Source of the DNA: Podarcis raffonei
Taxonomy: Eukaryota > Chordata > Lepidosauria > Squamata > Lacertidae
Length of the DNA stretch: 64,000 nt
Assembly (NCBI RefSeq): GCF_027172205.1
Contig: NC_070607.1
Location: forward strand, 69,316,831 to 69,380,830
Direction of reading: 5' to 3'
Shown here: piece after piece, positions 43,954-55,200 of the stretch
Position numbering within the stretch: position 1 is the first letter of the stretch
Layout of the letters: each line of letters starts with the position of its first letter
Position numbers and translations under genes: made by a program
Notes under the pieces: model-generated
What the model was told of the DNA's origin: nothing
The model's database searches: none
Seen by the model: the letters and a program-made list of their open reading frames with translations, nothing else

Positions 43954-44584
43954 CTATTGAAGAGGGTGGTGCTCATGACATTCAAAATTCCACTTGCTTC
44001 CACAGGACCAAAATGTATGTTGACACCTAACTAAGACAAAGGAGTGGTGGAGATGCTCATTGTATCTGCAAATGACTCAATGCAAATTGGGCAGAGTAGC
44101 AAATGCCTTAGAAGACAGAAGCAATATTCAGAATTATATTGAAAGAACGGAGAACTAAATCAAAACAAACAAAATGAATTTCAAAACAGATAAAAGTTCT
44201 GCATTTAGGTCTGAAGAATCAGATGAAATATAGGATGAGTACTTCTTGGCTCAACAGCTGTATTGTATGTGAAAAATATATAGGATCTTAGTAGACCACA
44301 TGCTGAACATGAGTCAGCAATGCAGTATTTTTCAAGGTTGTGAAATGCATGGGAACCTTCTTGGGAATGAGCTGCTGTGTGTGTGTCCATGCATCACCCT
44401 TTTTTGTTTACTTCACAAGATTTTGAAATATTGTTCTGCAATATGAAATCTTTTGCACAAGATATAAAGCAACCTAACCATGAGCTTCCTGGATCACCAT
44501 CTGAATGTAACATTACTGAAAACAACATTGCACAGAGAACTGCTGCAGCAGGACCTCTCCTCTCTCTCCTCCCCCCTGCATAAA
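42536..44584. other. intergenic DNA without recognised gene
   Basis: Nothing gene-like is supported. A (GA)n microsatellite lies at about 43925-43951. The short open frames have no splice sites or recognisable protein. Confidence 0.5.
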
Positions 44585-44880
44585 ATCAGCCCTGCTAGAT
44601 CACACTAAAGGTTCATCTGGTCCAGCATCCTCATAATGGCTACCAAATGGCTATGGCATGCCCAGAGCCAGGACCTGGTAGTAATAACACTCTGCCCACT
44701 TGTGATTCCCAGCAACTGGTATGGAGACATGGTGCCTCCAACAGTGGAGATAAGAACGTAGCCATCATGGATAGTAGCCAATGATAGTCTTACCTGCTAT
44801 GATTCAGTTTAATCTTTTAATGCCATCCAAGTTGGTAGCCATCCCTCTCTCTTGTGAGAGTGAATTTAATAATCCAACTC
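44585..44880 (+). repeat. dispersed retroelement fragment
   Basis: CAGCCCTGCTAGATCACACT to TTCATCTGGTCCAGCATCCT and AAGTTGGTAGCCATC is a diverged copy of a repeat frequent in reptile intergenic DNA. Its opposite-end motif 'GATCCAGCAG...TTATGTTCTTA' is seen separately at about 29020, 46330 and 61900. No ends or tail are seen. Confidence 0.45.
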
Positions 44881-44884
44881 TGTA

Positions 44885-46662
44885 CTGTTTCCCTCCCAGC
44901 CTATGTCACCCATCCTGATTTCCTAAACCCCTTTGGTTTCTGCCCACAGCTAGATGAGGGGCTGCAACCCTCCTTGTCTGGTACATCTTCACTCTCTTGA
45001 TGGCTTCCTTGATGGATCAATGTCTGGCCAGCATCAGCTATTGTTCTTCAAATGGCCACCATCCAGCTAGCTCTGCTGAGCAGTCCAGGCTCCTAAACCA
45101 AATTCAGCAGGGGTTTTTTTGTGTTTGGCAGTTTAATCAAACCTTGATTGTTGCTAATTTTTACTAGTTCCAGGATTTATGGGTGACTTGCATAGACACT
45201 GGCCCCAAAAATATATAGCAGTACATTTGATTCTGAATTATTTACATTACAATCTACTTGCAGTGTCTCTTGTCAAGGCTCCTGAATATATTACTTTGAC
45301 CCATCCATCTGTATTGCCATACCAGTCAATCCACCAAAGTTGTTCCCAACCTTAAATCCCCACTCTGGCTCCACCTCTTGCCTTGGATCCATTGCCTCAG
45401 TCTGTTTTGTATTTATGTTGGAAATATTTTGGAATTTCAGCAGCACTTCTTTCAGGTGTGGTTTTGTTTTTTGGAGCCCATGAAATCTGTAAGAAAAGCA
45501 GTAATCAAGTACGGTAAGTCATGGGGCTGGGTGGAGGCAATTTATCCCTCTTCTCAGGGAACTGCCATCGGTTCAGGAGGGAGAGAGGAAAAGCTGAATG
45601 GATTATAGAGAGCCTCCAAGGATCGTGGGAAGCAGCTCTTCTTCAATGGAAGTGAGAAACCACGCCTCCAGTGGAGAGGAGCTGCAGGGCTTGGAGGAGG
45701 CGAGGCGGTGCCAGGACACCTTGCCTGGGCAAAGCGGGGAGGAGAGGGGTCCTTTCTTACCCACGCCCTCCTTGCGCAGTAAGCTTCCGTGCAGAGAGGG
45801 GAGGCACAGACTGGGCGTCAAGAAATTGCTTTGCTGGGGAAAGTTTAAGAACCGCCCACTCATGGATTCTGCCAGTGAATGAGTCAGCCACGGGAGAGTG
45901 GTGCTCCGGACAGATAAAGTTTATTTTTGCAGCAAAAGCAAGGCTTCACAGCCGAGCAGGGAAGTATTTGCCTGCTTGCTCTCGAGCAACCCCTTGGAAA
46001 CATAACACCTCTCAACTTTGATGACTAAACATTGAATGAAAGTTTAATTCTTCAAGTAATTCTGGTATTATCTCTTTCCCAGGCCAGTACTTTGAGTTTC
46101 GTTTTCATTTTCCCTACATTTCAGTTTCCTGAAAATCTGGGCAGAATTGTCTGGTGTACATGTCCATACAGACTCAGCTATGTTGTGGCTAGAACCCAAT
46201 AATTTAGGTGTATCCAGTCTTTATCACTGTTCCCTCCCTTCTTTAAACAACTGACAGAAAACTGCTTTTGAACCCTGGGCATCTGGTTGTCAACTATGAG
46301 AATAGGATGCTGGACTAGAACCACCTTTGTCCTGATCCAGCAGTGATCTTTTTATGTTCTTAAAGAGCCGGTTTAACTTGTTCCATTAGACAGATTTGTA
46401 AAAATGTTTCCCAAGTTGAAGATCTCCAAATGTATTTTTGCATCAATGGAAATTGGTATTTTTAAATATATGGGATTCAAAAGGAAACATCGGGTGTTCT
46501 GAAGCTGAACAAAAGTGCAATGCCAGTAATATTTATGACCCAGTTGTGAACTATTGTAGGGTACAATGAGGAGAAAGAGAAGTAGTAGTTTAGGATTGTC
46601 ATCATTCTTTTCCCCATCCATCCATTCCATCCCTAACCTTGGGAGAAGGGGTTATTGAAGGT
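44885..46662 (+). repeat. segmental duplication block B, copy 1
   Basis: From CCCAGCCTATGTCACCCATC to GGGAGAAGGGGTTATTGAAG this block aligns with 60886-62445, at roughly 95% by eye outside insertions. It includes CTCTGCTGAGCAGTCCAGG and GGAATTTCAGCAGCACTTCT in both. Copy 1 alone contains the 456-bp insertion at 45552. No open reading frame is shared convincingly, so it does not look like a duplicated gene exon. Confidence 0.85.
45552..46007 (-). mobile_element. probable solo LTR with 5-bp target duplication
   Basis: Comparison with copy 2 (near 61570, where CCTCT occurs once) shows a clean 456-bp insertion. It is flanked by CCTCT at 45547-45551 and 46008-46012. Read on the minus strand it begins TGTTATGTTTCC and ends near CCCTGAGA. 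The size, the 5-bp duplication and the 5' TG fit a solitary LTR, but the expected CA end is not clear. No internal retroviral sequence remains. The LTR family is unknown. Confidence 0.6.
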
Positions 46663-47226
46663 ATTTGTTCATTTTCTTACACCATGTGAATCCAACCAGA
46701 AAAATGTATAGGCTGGTTTTTGCAAGCCCAGACCACATGCTTTTAGCAAGTTATCTTTATAATTTCTATACAAATAATTTAGAAACATTTACCAATTTTT
46801 GAAACTAAGTTAAACTGTTTGTGTTTTCTTGCTGCTGTATGGAAAAGCACATGAATCTGACCTTTGAAGAGTTTGTAAGCAAACCATTTTTAACTTATCG
46901 AACATGTCTTTTTTTAAATGCTGTGGGAAGAAAGGAGAAGTATGGAAAGAAACTTAGAAGGGGATATTTTAAAGGTCTAACAACCTTTTCCCATGCTTTA
47001 ATGCATATTTTGCCATATAGTGGTACCTCGGGTTACAGAAGCTTCAGGTTACAGACTCCGCTAACTCAGAAATAGTACCTCGAGTTAAGAACTTTGCTTC
47101 AGGATAAGAACAGAAATTGGGTTCCAGCGGTGCGGCAGCAGCAGGAAGCCCCATTAGCTAAAGTGGTGCTTCAGGTTAAGAACAGTTTCAGGTTAAGAAC
47201 AGACCTCCAGAACAAATTAAGTTCTT

Positions 47227-49100
47227 TTTTTTTTAAATGATATTTATTCAAACTTTCAGAAATACATATATAAAAGAAAACAGAAAAATACAACAAAAAA
47301 ACACAAAAGGATAAAACAAAAAGAAAAAAAGAAAACACAATTCTCAAATTACATCTTTTCATCTGCTTGTTTCTTGACCTCCTCACACCTCCCTTTTTGT
47401 ATTCTAGCTTAATACATTGTTTCAACAAATTCTTCCCATATTTCTCGATTCTTATTTAAATATTATGTCTTAACAGTCTGTCTTATTTAATTAACTCAAC
47501 AAATCGTTTCCATCATTTACCATGTTCTGTTATTCAGTTTACCTTAATTTGTTTAACTTTATCTTACCTTAAAAACTTTAAAATTCAAAATTTAAGCCAT
47601 ATTTATATATATCTCCTTAAATCCTTAAATCCTTTTTACTAAAGCCAAATAATTCCTTTCCAACATTTTCCCTAATATTTCATTAGTATTACACTAATTC
47701 CAAAAATAAAAAGAAATTCCCTTTTTATAAACTTTCCCCCCCCCCCTAGTTTTTGTCCAACGTCCCTTCTTCCTGGTCTCGGGTTATGTCAGTCCTTTCT
47801 GTCCATATCCAGTCCATCAACCTGGTGACCTTATGTCTGAGGCTCTTAAGTCTCTTCTATGCCCCTTCTGCAGATTTTCTTCTTCTTGTTTGTACTTAAC
47901 ACTCTTCCTTGCCCTTTGTTGGTTTCTTTCTTAATTTCTTCCCTTTCTCCTTGAGGGGTAGGTCTCTGGGGGGTTCCAACCGGTAATGATCTCCGTTTTC
48001 CTTCATCAAACTAGCCCATTCCCCCCAGTCCCATTCCCCATCATCGTCATTATAATCCAAAAGATAGTCATCCAAAAAATAATTGTCAACATGTTTCATA
48101 GTCCCACCAGAGCTAGGAGCCTCCTTAACTCCAGGCACTTCCAAGCCCACTCCAAGTTCCATCTTCCAATACAGCAGCTTTTGCTCCTGCAGGGCTTCAG
48201 CTCTCTCCATTCGTGTTGCTTGAGATACGGTCACAGCCTCCTCCATCTTCAACTGCCCTTGGACTTGCGAACCAGTTTCCTGAATTGGTCCCTATATAGT
48301 TTCTTTATCCTTGTTTCCCGTTAATTCGTATTCACTGGCTACGGCAGTCATCAAGTCCAACTTCTCATTCATCAAATTTATCCTCTCCTGCAACTGCTCC
48401 AGCATAGCATTTGTCTTGCCAAGAGCAGACACCAAAACTTCCTCCCGACACATTTCTATTCAAGGTCAAACAACTGGTCCCACGATCTCAATCTCACAGC
48501 TGTAAAGTCTCCAAATAAACTGCAGCAACAAACTGACAAGCTCCCTCTAGGGGACACAATTTCTATTTGTATCCATCTTTGAAACGTATCCAACAAAGGA
48601 AAGTTACTTTCGATTTTCAAAAACTTTGTTTCTTTAAAATGCAGAAAGCAGCGTTGAAGTTAATTTGTTTCTCTTTCTTGACTATCTGTCAAAATGCTCC
48701 ACTTTCAATCAATGGACCTCTCCATAAATTTCTGTCCTGACACCCCGTTCCCAGGTTTGGGGCGATGGAAAATTATTTTCCTTTACTCTCTCTCCTGCAG
48801 GCTTAAACAGTCAATTCCCCCCCCCCCTTTTCTCCTGCTTCCGGGGGGGGGGGGTTATTAGTTGTAAATGCAGGAAATTTCAATCTTTAAAACAACTTTC
48901 CCGGCTATTAGATTGTAAGGTTTTTGCTTCAGTCTATTTACAAAAAGTGGAAGGCGGACTTCCTGTTTAGACCTTCCCACTTCGGTGCCTAATTCAAGAA
49001 TTTCTTGATCCAATTTTCCGTTTTTACTCACGGGTACTTGTTTAAAGTCCAATTGTCAACAAGAAAAAGTCAGCGCTCTCCGGCGATGGCTGTGCGGCTT
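47227..49100 (-). mobile_element. ORF2-less L1-derived element (half-L1-like), 1.87 kb
   Basis: CAGAACAAATTAAGTTCTT at about 47208-47226 is repeated at 49101-49119, bracketing the element; the poly-T at its left is the reversed tail. Its 5' region shares AAGTCAGCGCTCTCCG and a run of further matches with the 5'UTR of the L1 at 51978-58050. Its 3' region shares the CCTCCCTTTT-GTATTC stretch with that L1's 3'UTR. Between these there is no endonuclease or reverse transcriptase. Instead there is one short coding region (next entry). The layout is that of a non-autonomous LINE that keeps L1 control ends, like mammalian HAL1 in principle. The 5' end may be truncated by about 270 bp relative to the L1. 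Confidence 0.75.
47896..48453 (-). pseudogene. ORF of the non-autonomous LINE (coiled-coil start, acidic/basic C-terminus)
   Basis: Starting at the ATG at 48453 the frame reads MCREEVLVSALGKTNAMLEQ then LQERINLMNEKLDLM, a short coiled-coil-like helix. It meets a TAG at 48292-48294. The same frame continues to 47896 with GLEVPGVKEAPSSGG, an acidic stretch DDYLLDYNDDDGEWDWGEW and a basic end (KEKGKKLRKKPTKGK). I do not recognise the protein. The coiled coil recalls L1 ORF1p, but no RRM-like part is seen. One internal stop in an otherwise open frame of about 185 codons suggests recent decay or a copy-specific mutation. Confidence 0.55.
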
Positions 49101-49578
49101 CAGAACAAATTAAGTTCTTAACTCGAGGTACCATTGTATTAAATCTCTGTTGGGGCTCTCTCACCAAGACAGTATTTTCCCCCAAACCTGGATTTAGGCA
49201 TCTAGGGAATTGTCCTTTTACTCTTTTAAACCAATTGCAAACATTAAAAACAACATATTTCCCACTCTTATTTGCCTTTTTTGTAAACTGTTTTCTAATC
49301 CTCTGGAGTGGAGCAGATTTTGAGGGCGTGGCTTATTTTCTGAAAAATAGTAGGTCCTCAGTAATTAGATAATTGGGAACCACTGCCCTAAGGCTTACCT
49401 AAAGTAGTATGGATCCTAGCCACAGAATACAATGCAACGTCTGACAAAACACTTCCAAGAAACTGAAAGCTTTCACTTTCTGCTTAGGAGAAACGAAACT
49501 CAAAGGAAAGAGGAAACGAATGCCAGATTTTTATGAGGATTCTAAATTTTGTTCAAATTCACAGAGTGCTTACAAAAG

Positions 49579-49672
49579 TGTTCAAAAACCGAAGCAGTTA
49601 CTTCCAGGTTTTTGGCGTTTGAAAATGGAAATGTTCCGACTTCCGAAATGTTCGAAAACTGAGGTACCACTG
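49579..49672. mobile_element. Tigger-like transposon fragment
   Basis: The 3' end GAAAACTGAGGTACCACTG is followed by TA at 49673-49674. The interior contains TTACTTCCAGGTTTTTGGCG, like the other copies. The left end is missing or diverged. Confidence 0.5.
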
Positions 49673-49746
49673 TATAAAAAATATGTGCACATTTGCTTGG
49701 GAGCAGACAAGCCATCTCCTTGCTACAATGTCTGTTCCAGGTCTAG

Positions 49747-50309
49747 CAAAGGTTGCTGACAGGCTGTAAAGTCTATACCTTTTTTAATAAAGCGCCAGAA
49801 CTGATCACTGGTGTTTTTGGCCACCTTCTTTGGTATCCCTGCAACCGACAACTTCCCAGAGCCCTCCTCTGGGCCTGTGGTTTGGAACTAACTAACTATT
49901 TGTTTGTTTGTTTGAAATAAATAATATGCACAGCCTTTCAGGGTAAAGCTCCACTCACCCCCAAGGGAGAATTTAGCTTTATGTACTGTTACATGCCACG
50001 CCAATCTCCACGAGCCATACAAGATTCCAGGGGTTGCAGGCGCACTTTACCCCAGCCTTATGTTTCCTCTTGGACAATGAGGCACAGCAGTGACTGTGGT
50101 GTCTTTATGAATCTGAACTTGGATAAAGGAAAATCCCACCATCACACTCCAAGAGGGTCCCTTGCTTTTCTCATAGGAGCAGCAGGCTTGGGTCTGCAAG
50201 AGAAATAAGCCATGTTTTGTGTCTTTGTTACTGCTTGTCCCAACTATCCCACATGGTGCTCTGCCCCCTTGCCCCACTGCCCATCACTGCTAACCCAGTG
50301 GGGGGGAAT
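49747..50309 (+). repeat. segmental duplication block A, copy 1
   Basis: CAAAGGTTGCTGACAGGCTG to CTGCTAACCCAGTGGGGG aligns with 60327-60885 at about 95% by eye. It lies directly outside the LTR of the copia element, and the second copy lies directly outside that element's opposite end. At about 560 bp it is far too long to be a target site duplication. Confidence 0.85.
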
Positions 50310-50310
50310 A

Positions 50311-50682
50311 TGTTGGGATACTGCCAGGGAGATAAAGTCCATCTGAGCCCCCAAGCTCGGTGCCGGACGATCCATCGACCTCCCGTAGTCAGGCAATATC
50401 AGCAATTCAGCGACACTAAGCCTCAGGCTTAGTGCACACTATAACAGCAGAATTCACACAGCAAAAAGTTGCACAGCATGAGAGCAGAACATGCATATTT
50501 ACAGTTTTATTCAGCGTTGGTCAGAACAAAGAAAACATGACCGTCTGCTCCGACTGCTCAGGCAAAAACAGACAGAAAACGAAAGGAACAGACAAACATA
50601 AACATCCTGTGAGACAGGAAATGCGCAGGCTGTTATACAAACATCCTGCTCCCTTTTAAGGTGGAACGGAAATATCCTAACA
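50311..50682 (-). repeat. 3' LTR of the copia element
   Basis: The 372-bp segment has inverted ends TGTTGGGATA and TATCCTAACA on the + strand. On the element strand a purine-rich tract (AAAGGGGGAGGA) lies immediately before it, as expected of a polypurine tract next to a 3' LTR. No second LTR is found in the window. Confidence 0.75.
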
Positions 50683-50719
50683 TCCTCCCCCTTTCCGTGT
50701 AACCTGTAGTACCTGTGGT

Positions 50720-51955
50720 TCAACCCAATTGCAACCTTTGTGCGTAAACCTTCAGTTGTTCTCTGTTAACAACCTTAGACAACAGATCAGCAGGAATTTC
50801 ATTTCCTGGCATGTAGGACACCTGAATGAGTCCTTTCTGAATACACTCTCTTGCACGATGTAGCTTAATCTGCAAGTACTTGGTCCTTTGCTTGCAACTC
50901 TCCGAGTTCAGCAAAGCCAAACAAGATCTATTGTCTTGATACACTTGTATAGGACATTTCACAGAAACCCCAATGTCCTTAAACAGTTGCATCAACCATT
51001 CACAATCCATGAGTGAAAATGACAGAGCATTGAGTTCTGCTTCACAGGAACTTAGGCTAACTGTTGTCTGCTTTTTGCACAACCAGTCAAACAGGCAGTG
51101 GTTGTACATGTAGCATACTCCAGAAGTGCTTGTACCATCCGTGGTGTCACTTCCAAAACTTGCATCTGCAAAGATTTCAAGACCTCCAGTCTTCTGACTG
51201 GTGAACCTCAGCCTGTAGTGCATAGTCCCTTTCAAATACCGGGCTATGCGCTTCAGAGCTTTCCAATCCTGAACAGTAGGATTGTTAGCATGTCTGCTAA
51301 GCAGGTTAGTGCTTACAGCAATGTCAGGTCTCGAACATCTAGCAATGAAATTCAACTTGCCTAGAATGCATCTGTACAGCGTTGTGTCAGAAAACGCTTC
51401 AGTAGTACTATCTACCTGGTAACCTGTCACCATCGGTGTGTCTGCTGGGTTTGCATCAACCAAATTCAACCTGGTTAACACATCAGCAATTTTCTGTGTT
51501 TGGTGTACCAGAAAATTACCTGCTTGGTCTCTCTCCACCTGCAGAGAAAGATAGTTGGATACCTCACCAAGATCCTTCATGTCAAAGTGCTCCTTCAGCT
51601 GAGCTAGGGTGCTTTGGTAAAAAGCCTGATTCTTCCAAAACATCAGAAGATCATCAACAAAACATAAACAATACAGTTTGTTTTGCCCCTCCTCCTTGAC
51701 AAACACACATGGATCAGCTTTGCCCTGGTGAAAACCTAGAGAAAGCAACGTTTCAGTGAGTTTTGTGTTCCAACACCTGGCACTCTGCTTGAGACCATAT
51801 AAGGATTTCCGCAGTTTACAGACCATTCCCTTCTGTATCTGCATTCCATCAGGTGGAAGCATGTACAGCTGCTCGTTCAAAATCCCGTACAAAAAAGCTG
51901 TATTAATGTCATGATGGGAAACATGCAGTTTCTCCTCCGCAGCGATCTTGAGCAT
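50720..51955 (-). pseudogene. copia fossil: reverse transcriptase C-terminal part and RNase H
   Basis: Recognisable copia signatures include DINTAFLYGILNEQLYM, CKLRKSLYGLKQSARCWN and CFVDDLLMF (the catalytic two-aspartate motif), followed by the RNase H region with FADASFGSDTTDGTSTSG and ADLLSKVV. The L1 at 51978-58050 separates it from the upstream part. It is listed as part of a broken element. Confidence 0.88.
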
Positions 51956-51960
51956 CAGCC

Positions 51961-51977
51961 GAATGCTCTCATATTTG
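51961..51977. repeat. L1 target site duplication, left copy
   Basis: GAATGCTCTCATATTTG is identical to 58051-58067. It lies next to the reversed A-tail of the L1. Confidence 0.95.
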
Positions 51978-52291
51978 TTTTTTTTTTTTTAAATATTTTT
52001 ATTAAACAGTTTTTTAAAATCACACAAACAATACATAATACGTAACAACAACAAATACATAAACAAACAAAAACAAAAACAAAACAAGAAAAACAAGTAC
52101 CATTTCATATCCCAATTTCTTAAGCCTTTCTTCCTCGACTTCCTCATGCCTCCCTTTTCTGTATTCCAAATTCTAGTCAATTACTCAGCAAATCTTCCCT
52201 TATTTTACTTTAAATTTAAGCTAATCTTCCTTATTCTCCTTGTCTTAACCATTGCTAATAGTAACCATTTACTTTCCAGTCCAACATCATT

Positions 52292-55200
52292 CTAACTTTC
52301 ATTAATTTTGTAATATTTCTTTAGATAGTCCTTAAACTTTTTCCATTCTTCTTCCGTTGCTTCTCTTCCCTGGTTTCGGATTCTGCTCGTCATTTCTGCC
52401 AAGCCCATGTAGTCCATCACCTTCATCTGCCATTCTTCCAGTGTGGGTAGATCCTGTGTCTTCCAGTACTTTGCAATGAGTATTCTAGCTGCTGTTGTAG
52501 CATACATAAAGAAAGTTATATCCGTCTTTAACACCCCTTGGCCGACAATGCCCAAGAGAAAGGCCTCTGGTTTCTTAGTGAAGGTATATTTAAATACCTT
52601 TTTAAGTTCATTATAGATCATTTCCCAGAATGCCTTAATCTTCGGGCACGTCCACCAAAGGTGAAAGAATGTACCTTCCTTTTCTTTACATTTCCAACAT
52701 TTATTATCAGGCAAATGGTAAATCTTTGCAAGTTTGACTGGGGTTATGTACCACCTATAAATCATTTTCATAATGTTTTCTCTTAAGGCATTACATGCCG
52801 TGAATTTCATCCCGGTGGTCCACAACTTTTCCCAGTCAGCAAACAAAATATTATGACCAATGTCCTGAGCCCATTTAATCATAGTTGATTTAACCGTTTC
52901 ATCTTGTGTATTCCATTTCAGCAGCAAATTGTACATTTTTGACAGATTCTTAGTACTGGATTCTAACAATTCAGTCTCCAATTTTGATTTTTCCACCTGG
53001 AAGCCAATTTTACTGTCCAGTTTAAACACTTCATTTATTTGGTGATAGTGCAACCAATCTCTCACCTTCTCTTTTAATTTCTCAAAACTCTGCAATCTCA
53101 GTTTGTCCCCTTCCTTTTCCAGAATTTCCCAATATCTTGGCCACTTCGACTCCATATTTAACTTTTTAACTGCCTTAGCTTCCATTGGCGACAGCCACCT
53201 TGGGGTTTTGTTTTCCAGCAAATCTTTGTATCTGACCCAGACATTTAATAGTGCTTTTCTGACAATATGGTTCTTAAAACTTTTATGTGCTTTAACCTTG
53301 TCATACCACAAATACGCATGCCACCCAAAAATATTGTTAAAACCTTCCAAATCCGAAATGTCTGTGTTTTCAAGAAGCAGCCAATCTTTTAGCCAGCAAA
53401 AAGCTGCCGCTTCATAGTACAGTTTAAAGTCTGGCAGGGCAAACCCCCCTCTTTCTTTTGAATCCGTTAATATCTTAAATTTTATTCTGGGCTTCTTGCC
53501 CTGCCAGACAAATTTAGATATATCTTTCTGCCACTTCTTGAAACAATCCATTTTATCCATTATTTGTAATGCTTGAAACAAAAACAACATTCTTGGCAAT
53601 ACATTCATTTTTATAACTGCAATTCGACCTAACAAGGAAAGCTTCAAATTTGACCAAATCTCCAAATCTTTTTTCACTTCTGTCCAAGTTTTTTCATAAT
53701 TGTCTTTAAATAGGTTCACATTCTTAGCTGTCATATTTATACCCAGGTATTTCACTTTTTTAACCACAGTCAACCCCGTCTCATTCTGAAACCTTTCTTT
53801 TTCAACCTGTGTTAAATTTTTCTCCAGTACCTTAGTCTTTAACTTATTCAGTTTAAATCCTGCCATTTGACCAAACTCTTGAATTATTTCCAAAACTCTT
53901 TTCGTACTAGCTTCTGGCTCTTGTAATGTAAGTACTAGGTCATCTGCAAATGCTCTCAATTTGTATTGTTTAGCTCCGACCTGGATCCCTTTAACCAACT
54001 GATCCCTCCTAATCATATTAAGCAAAACCTCCAGGACCGATATAAAAAGTAGAGGGGAGATAGGACACCCCTGACGTGTCCCTTTTTCAATCTTGAACTC
54101 TTCTGTAACCACATTATTTACAAATTTTGCTTTCTGTTCAGAGTATATTGCACCTATACCATTTTCAAACCCTTGGCCTACCCCCATCCCCCGGAGGTTC
54201 TTCAACATGAAACTCCAAGATATATTGTCAAAGGCTTTCTCAGCGTCCACAAATATCAAAACAGCCTTAGTGTTTATGTTCACTTCCAACTTCTCCAAAA
54301 TGTCAATTATATTCCTTACGTTATCCGACAAATGCCTTTTCGGGAGAAAGCCCGCTTGGTCCCCATGAATCTCCTCCATCAAAACTCTTTTCAATCTCTT
54401 TGCTAAAATGTCAGCAAAGATTTTGTAATCCACATTTAGTAACGAGATGGGTCGGTAGTTCTTAAGTTGGGTCTTTTCAGTCTCTGTCTTTGGTATAAGT
54501 GTAATGTAGGCCTCCCTCCACGTATCGGGTGCCTTCCTCCCCTCCATGATCTCGTTGCAGACTTCCTTCAAAGGTTGTATCAACCCTTCCTTCAAAACTT
54601 TGTAATATTTGGAAGTCAGTCCATCCGGTCCAGGTGATTTGCCCAACGTCATACTTTGAATGGCATCTTCTATTTCCTGTGCTGATATCTCCTGGCTCAA
54701 AATAATCTTACTTTCCTGCGAAATCTTTTTCAGCCCATTTTTCTCGAGGAATTGTTGTATGTCCATTTCTTTCTGCGGCCCTTGTGTGTACAGTTGTCTA
54801 AAGTAGCTCTGAAAACAGTTCCTAATTTCCACTGGGTTGCATATGTTCTTTCCTTCCACTTCTAAGTTTGTTACCGTGTTGAGTTTTTGTCTCTTCTTTA
54901 TTTGCCAAGCCAATAACTTGCCACATTTATCTGCAGATTCAAAAGTCTTTTGTCTCATTTGTTTAATTTTCCATTCTATTTCTTGATTCATCAGTTCCAT
55001 ATATTGTGTTTGATACAATTTAATTTCTCTTAAAATCTCTTGCGATTTTGGCTTCAGTCTTAGTTTCCTTTCCCCTTCCTTTATCTTTTCCAAGATTTTC
55101 TCTTTCCTCTCATTCTGCTTTCTTTTCTTTAATGAATTTTGTTGTATCAAAAACCCTCTCATCACGGCTTTACTTGCGTCCCATACTATTCTTTTTTCTA

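Larger units (their letters stand above)
47018..49136. mobile_element. Tigger-like transposon split by a LINE insertion
   Basis: The left arm starts at about 47018 (AGTGGTACCTCGGGTTACAG) and the right arm ends TTAACTCGAGGTACCATTG at 49136, followed by TA. The arms total about 245 bp. The remaining 1.87 kb between them is a LINE derivative with its own target duplication. The order of events is clear: the transposon came first and the LINE second. Confidence 0.8.

Noticed and set aside
47986-48324. 112-codon plus-strand ORF
   Set aside because: Antisense of the acidic/basic coding region of the ORF2-less LINE. The composition is explained by that strand.
49747-50309. Blocks A as two LTRs of one element
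   Set aside because: They flank the copia element as direct repeats, but they lack TG..CA ends. A proper LTR with a purine tract lies inside one of them, and block A copy 2 is joined to block B.
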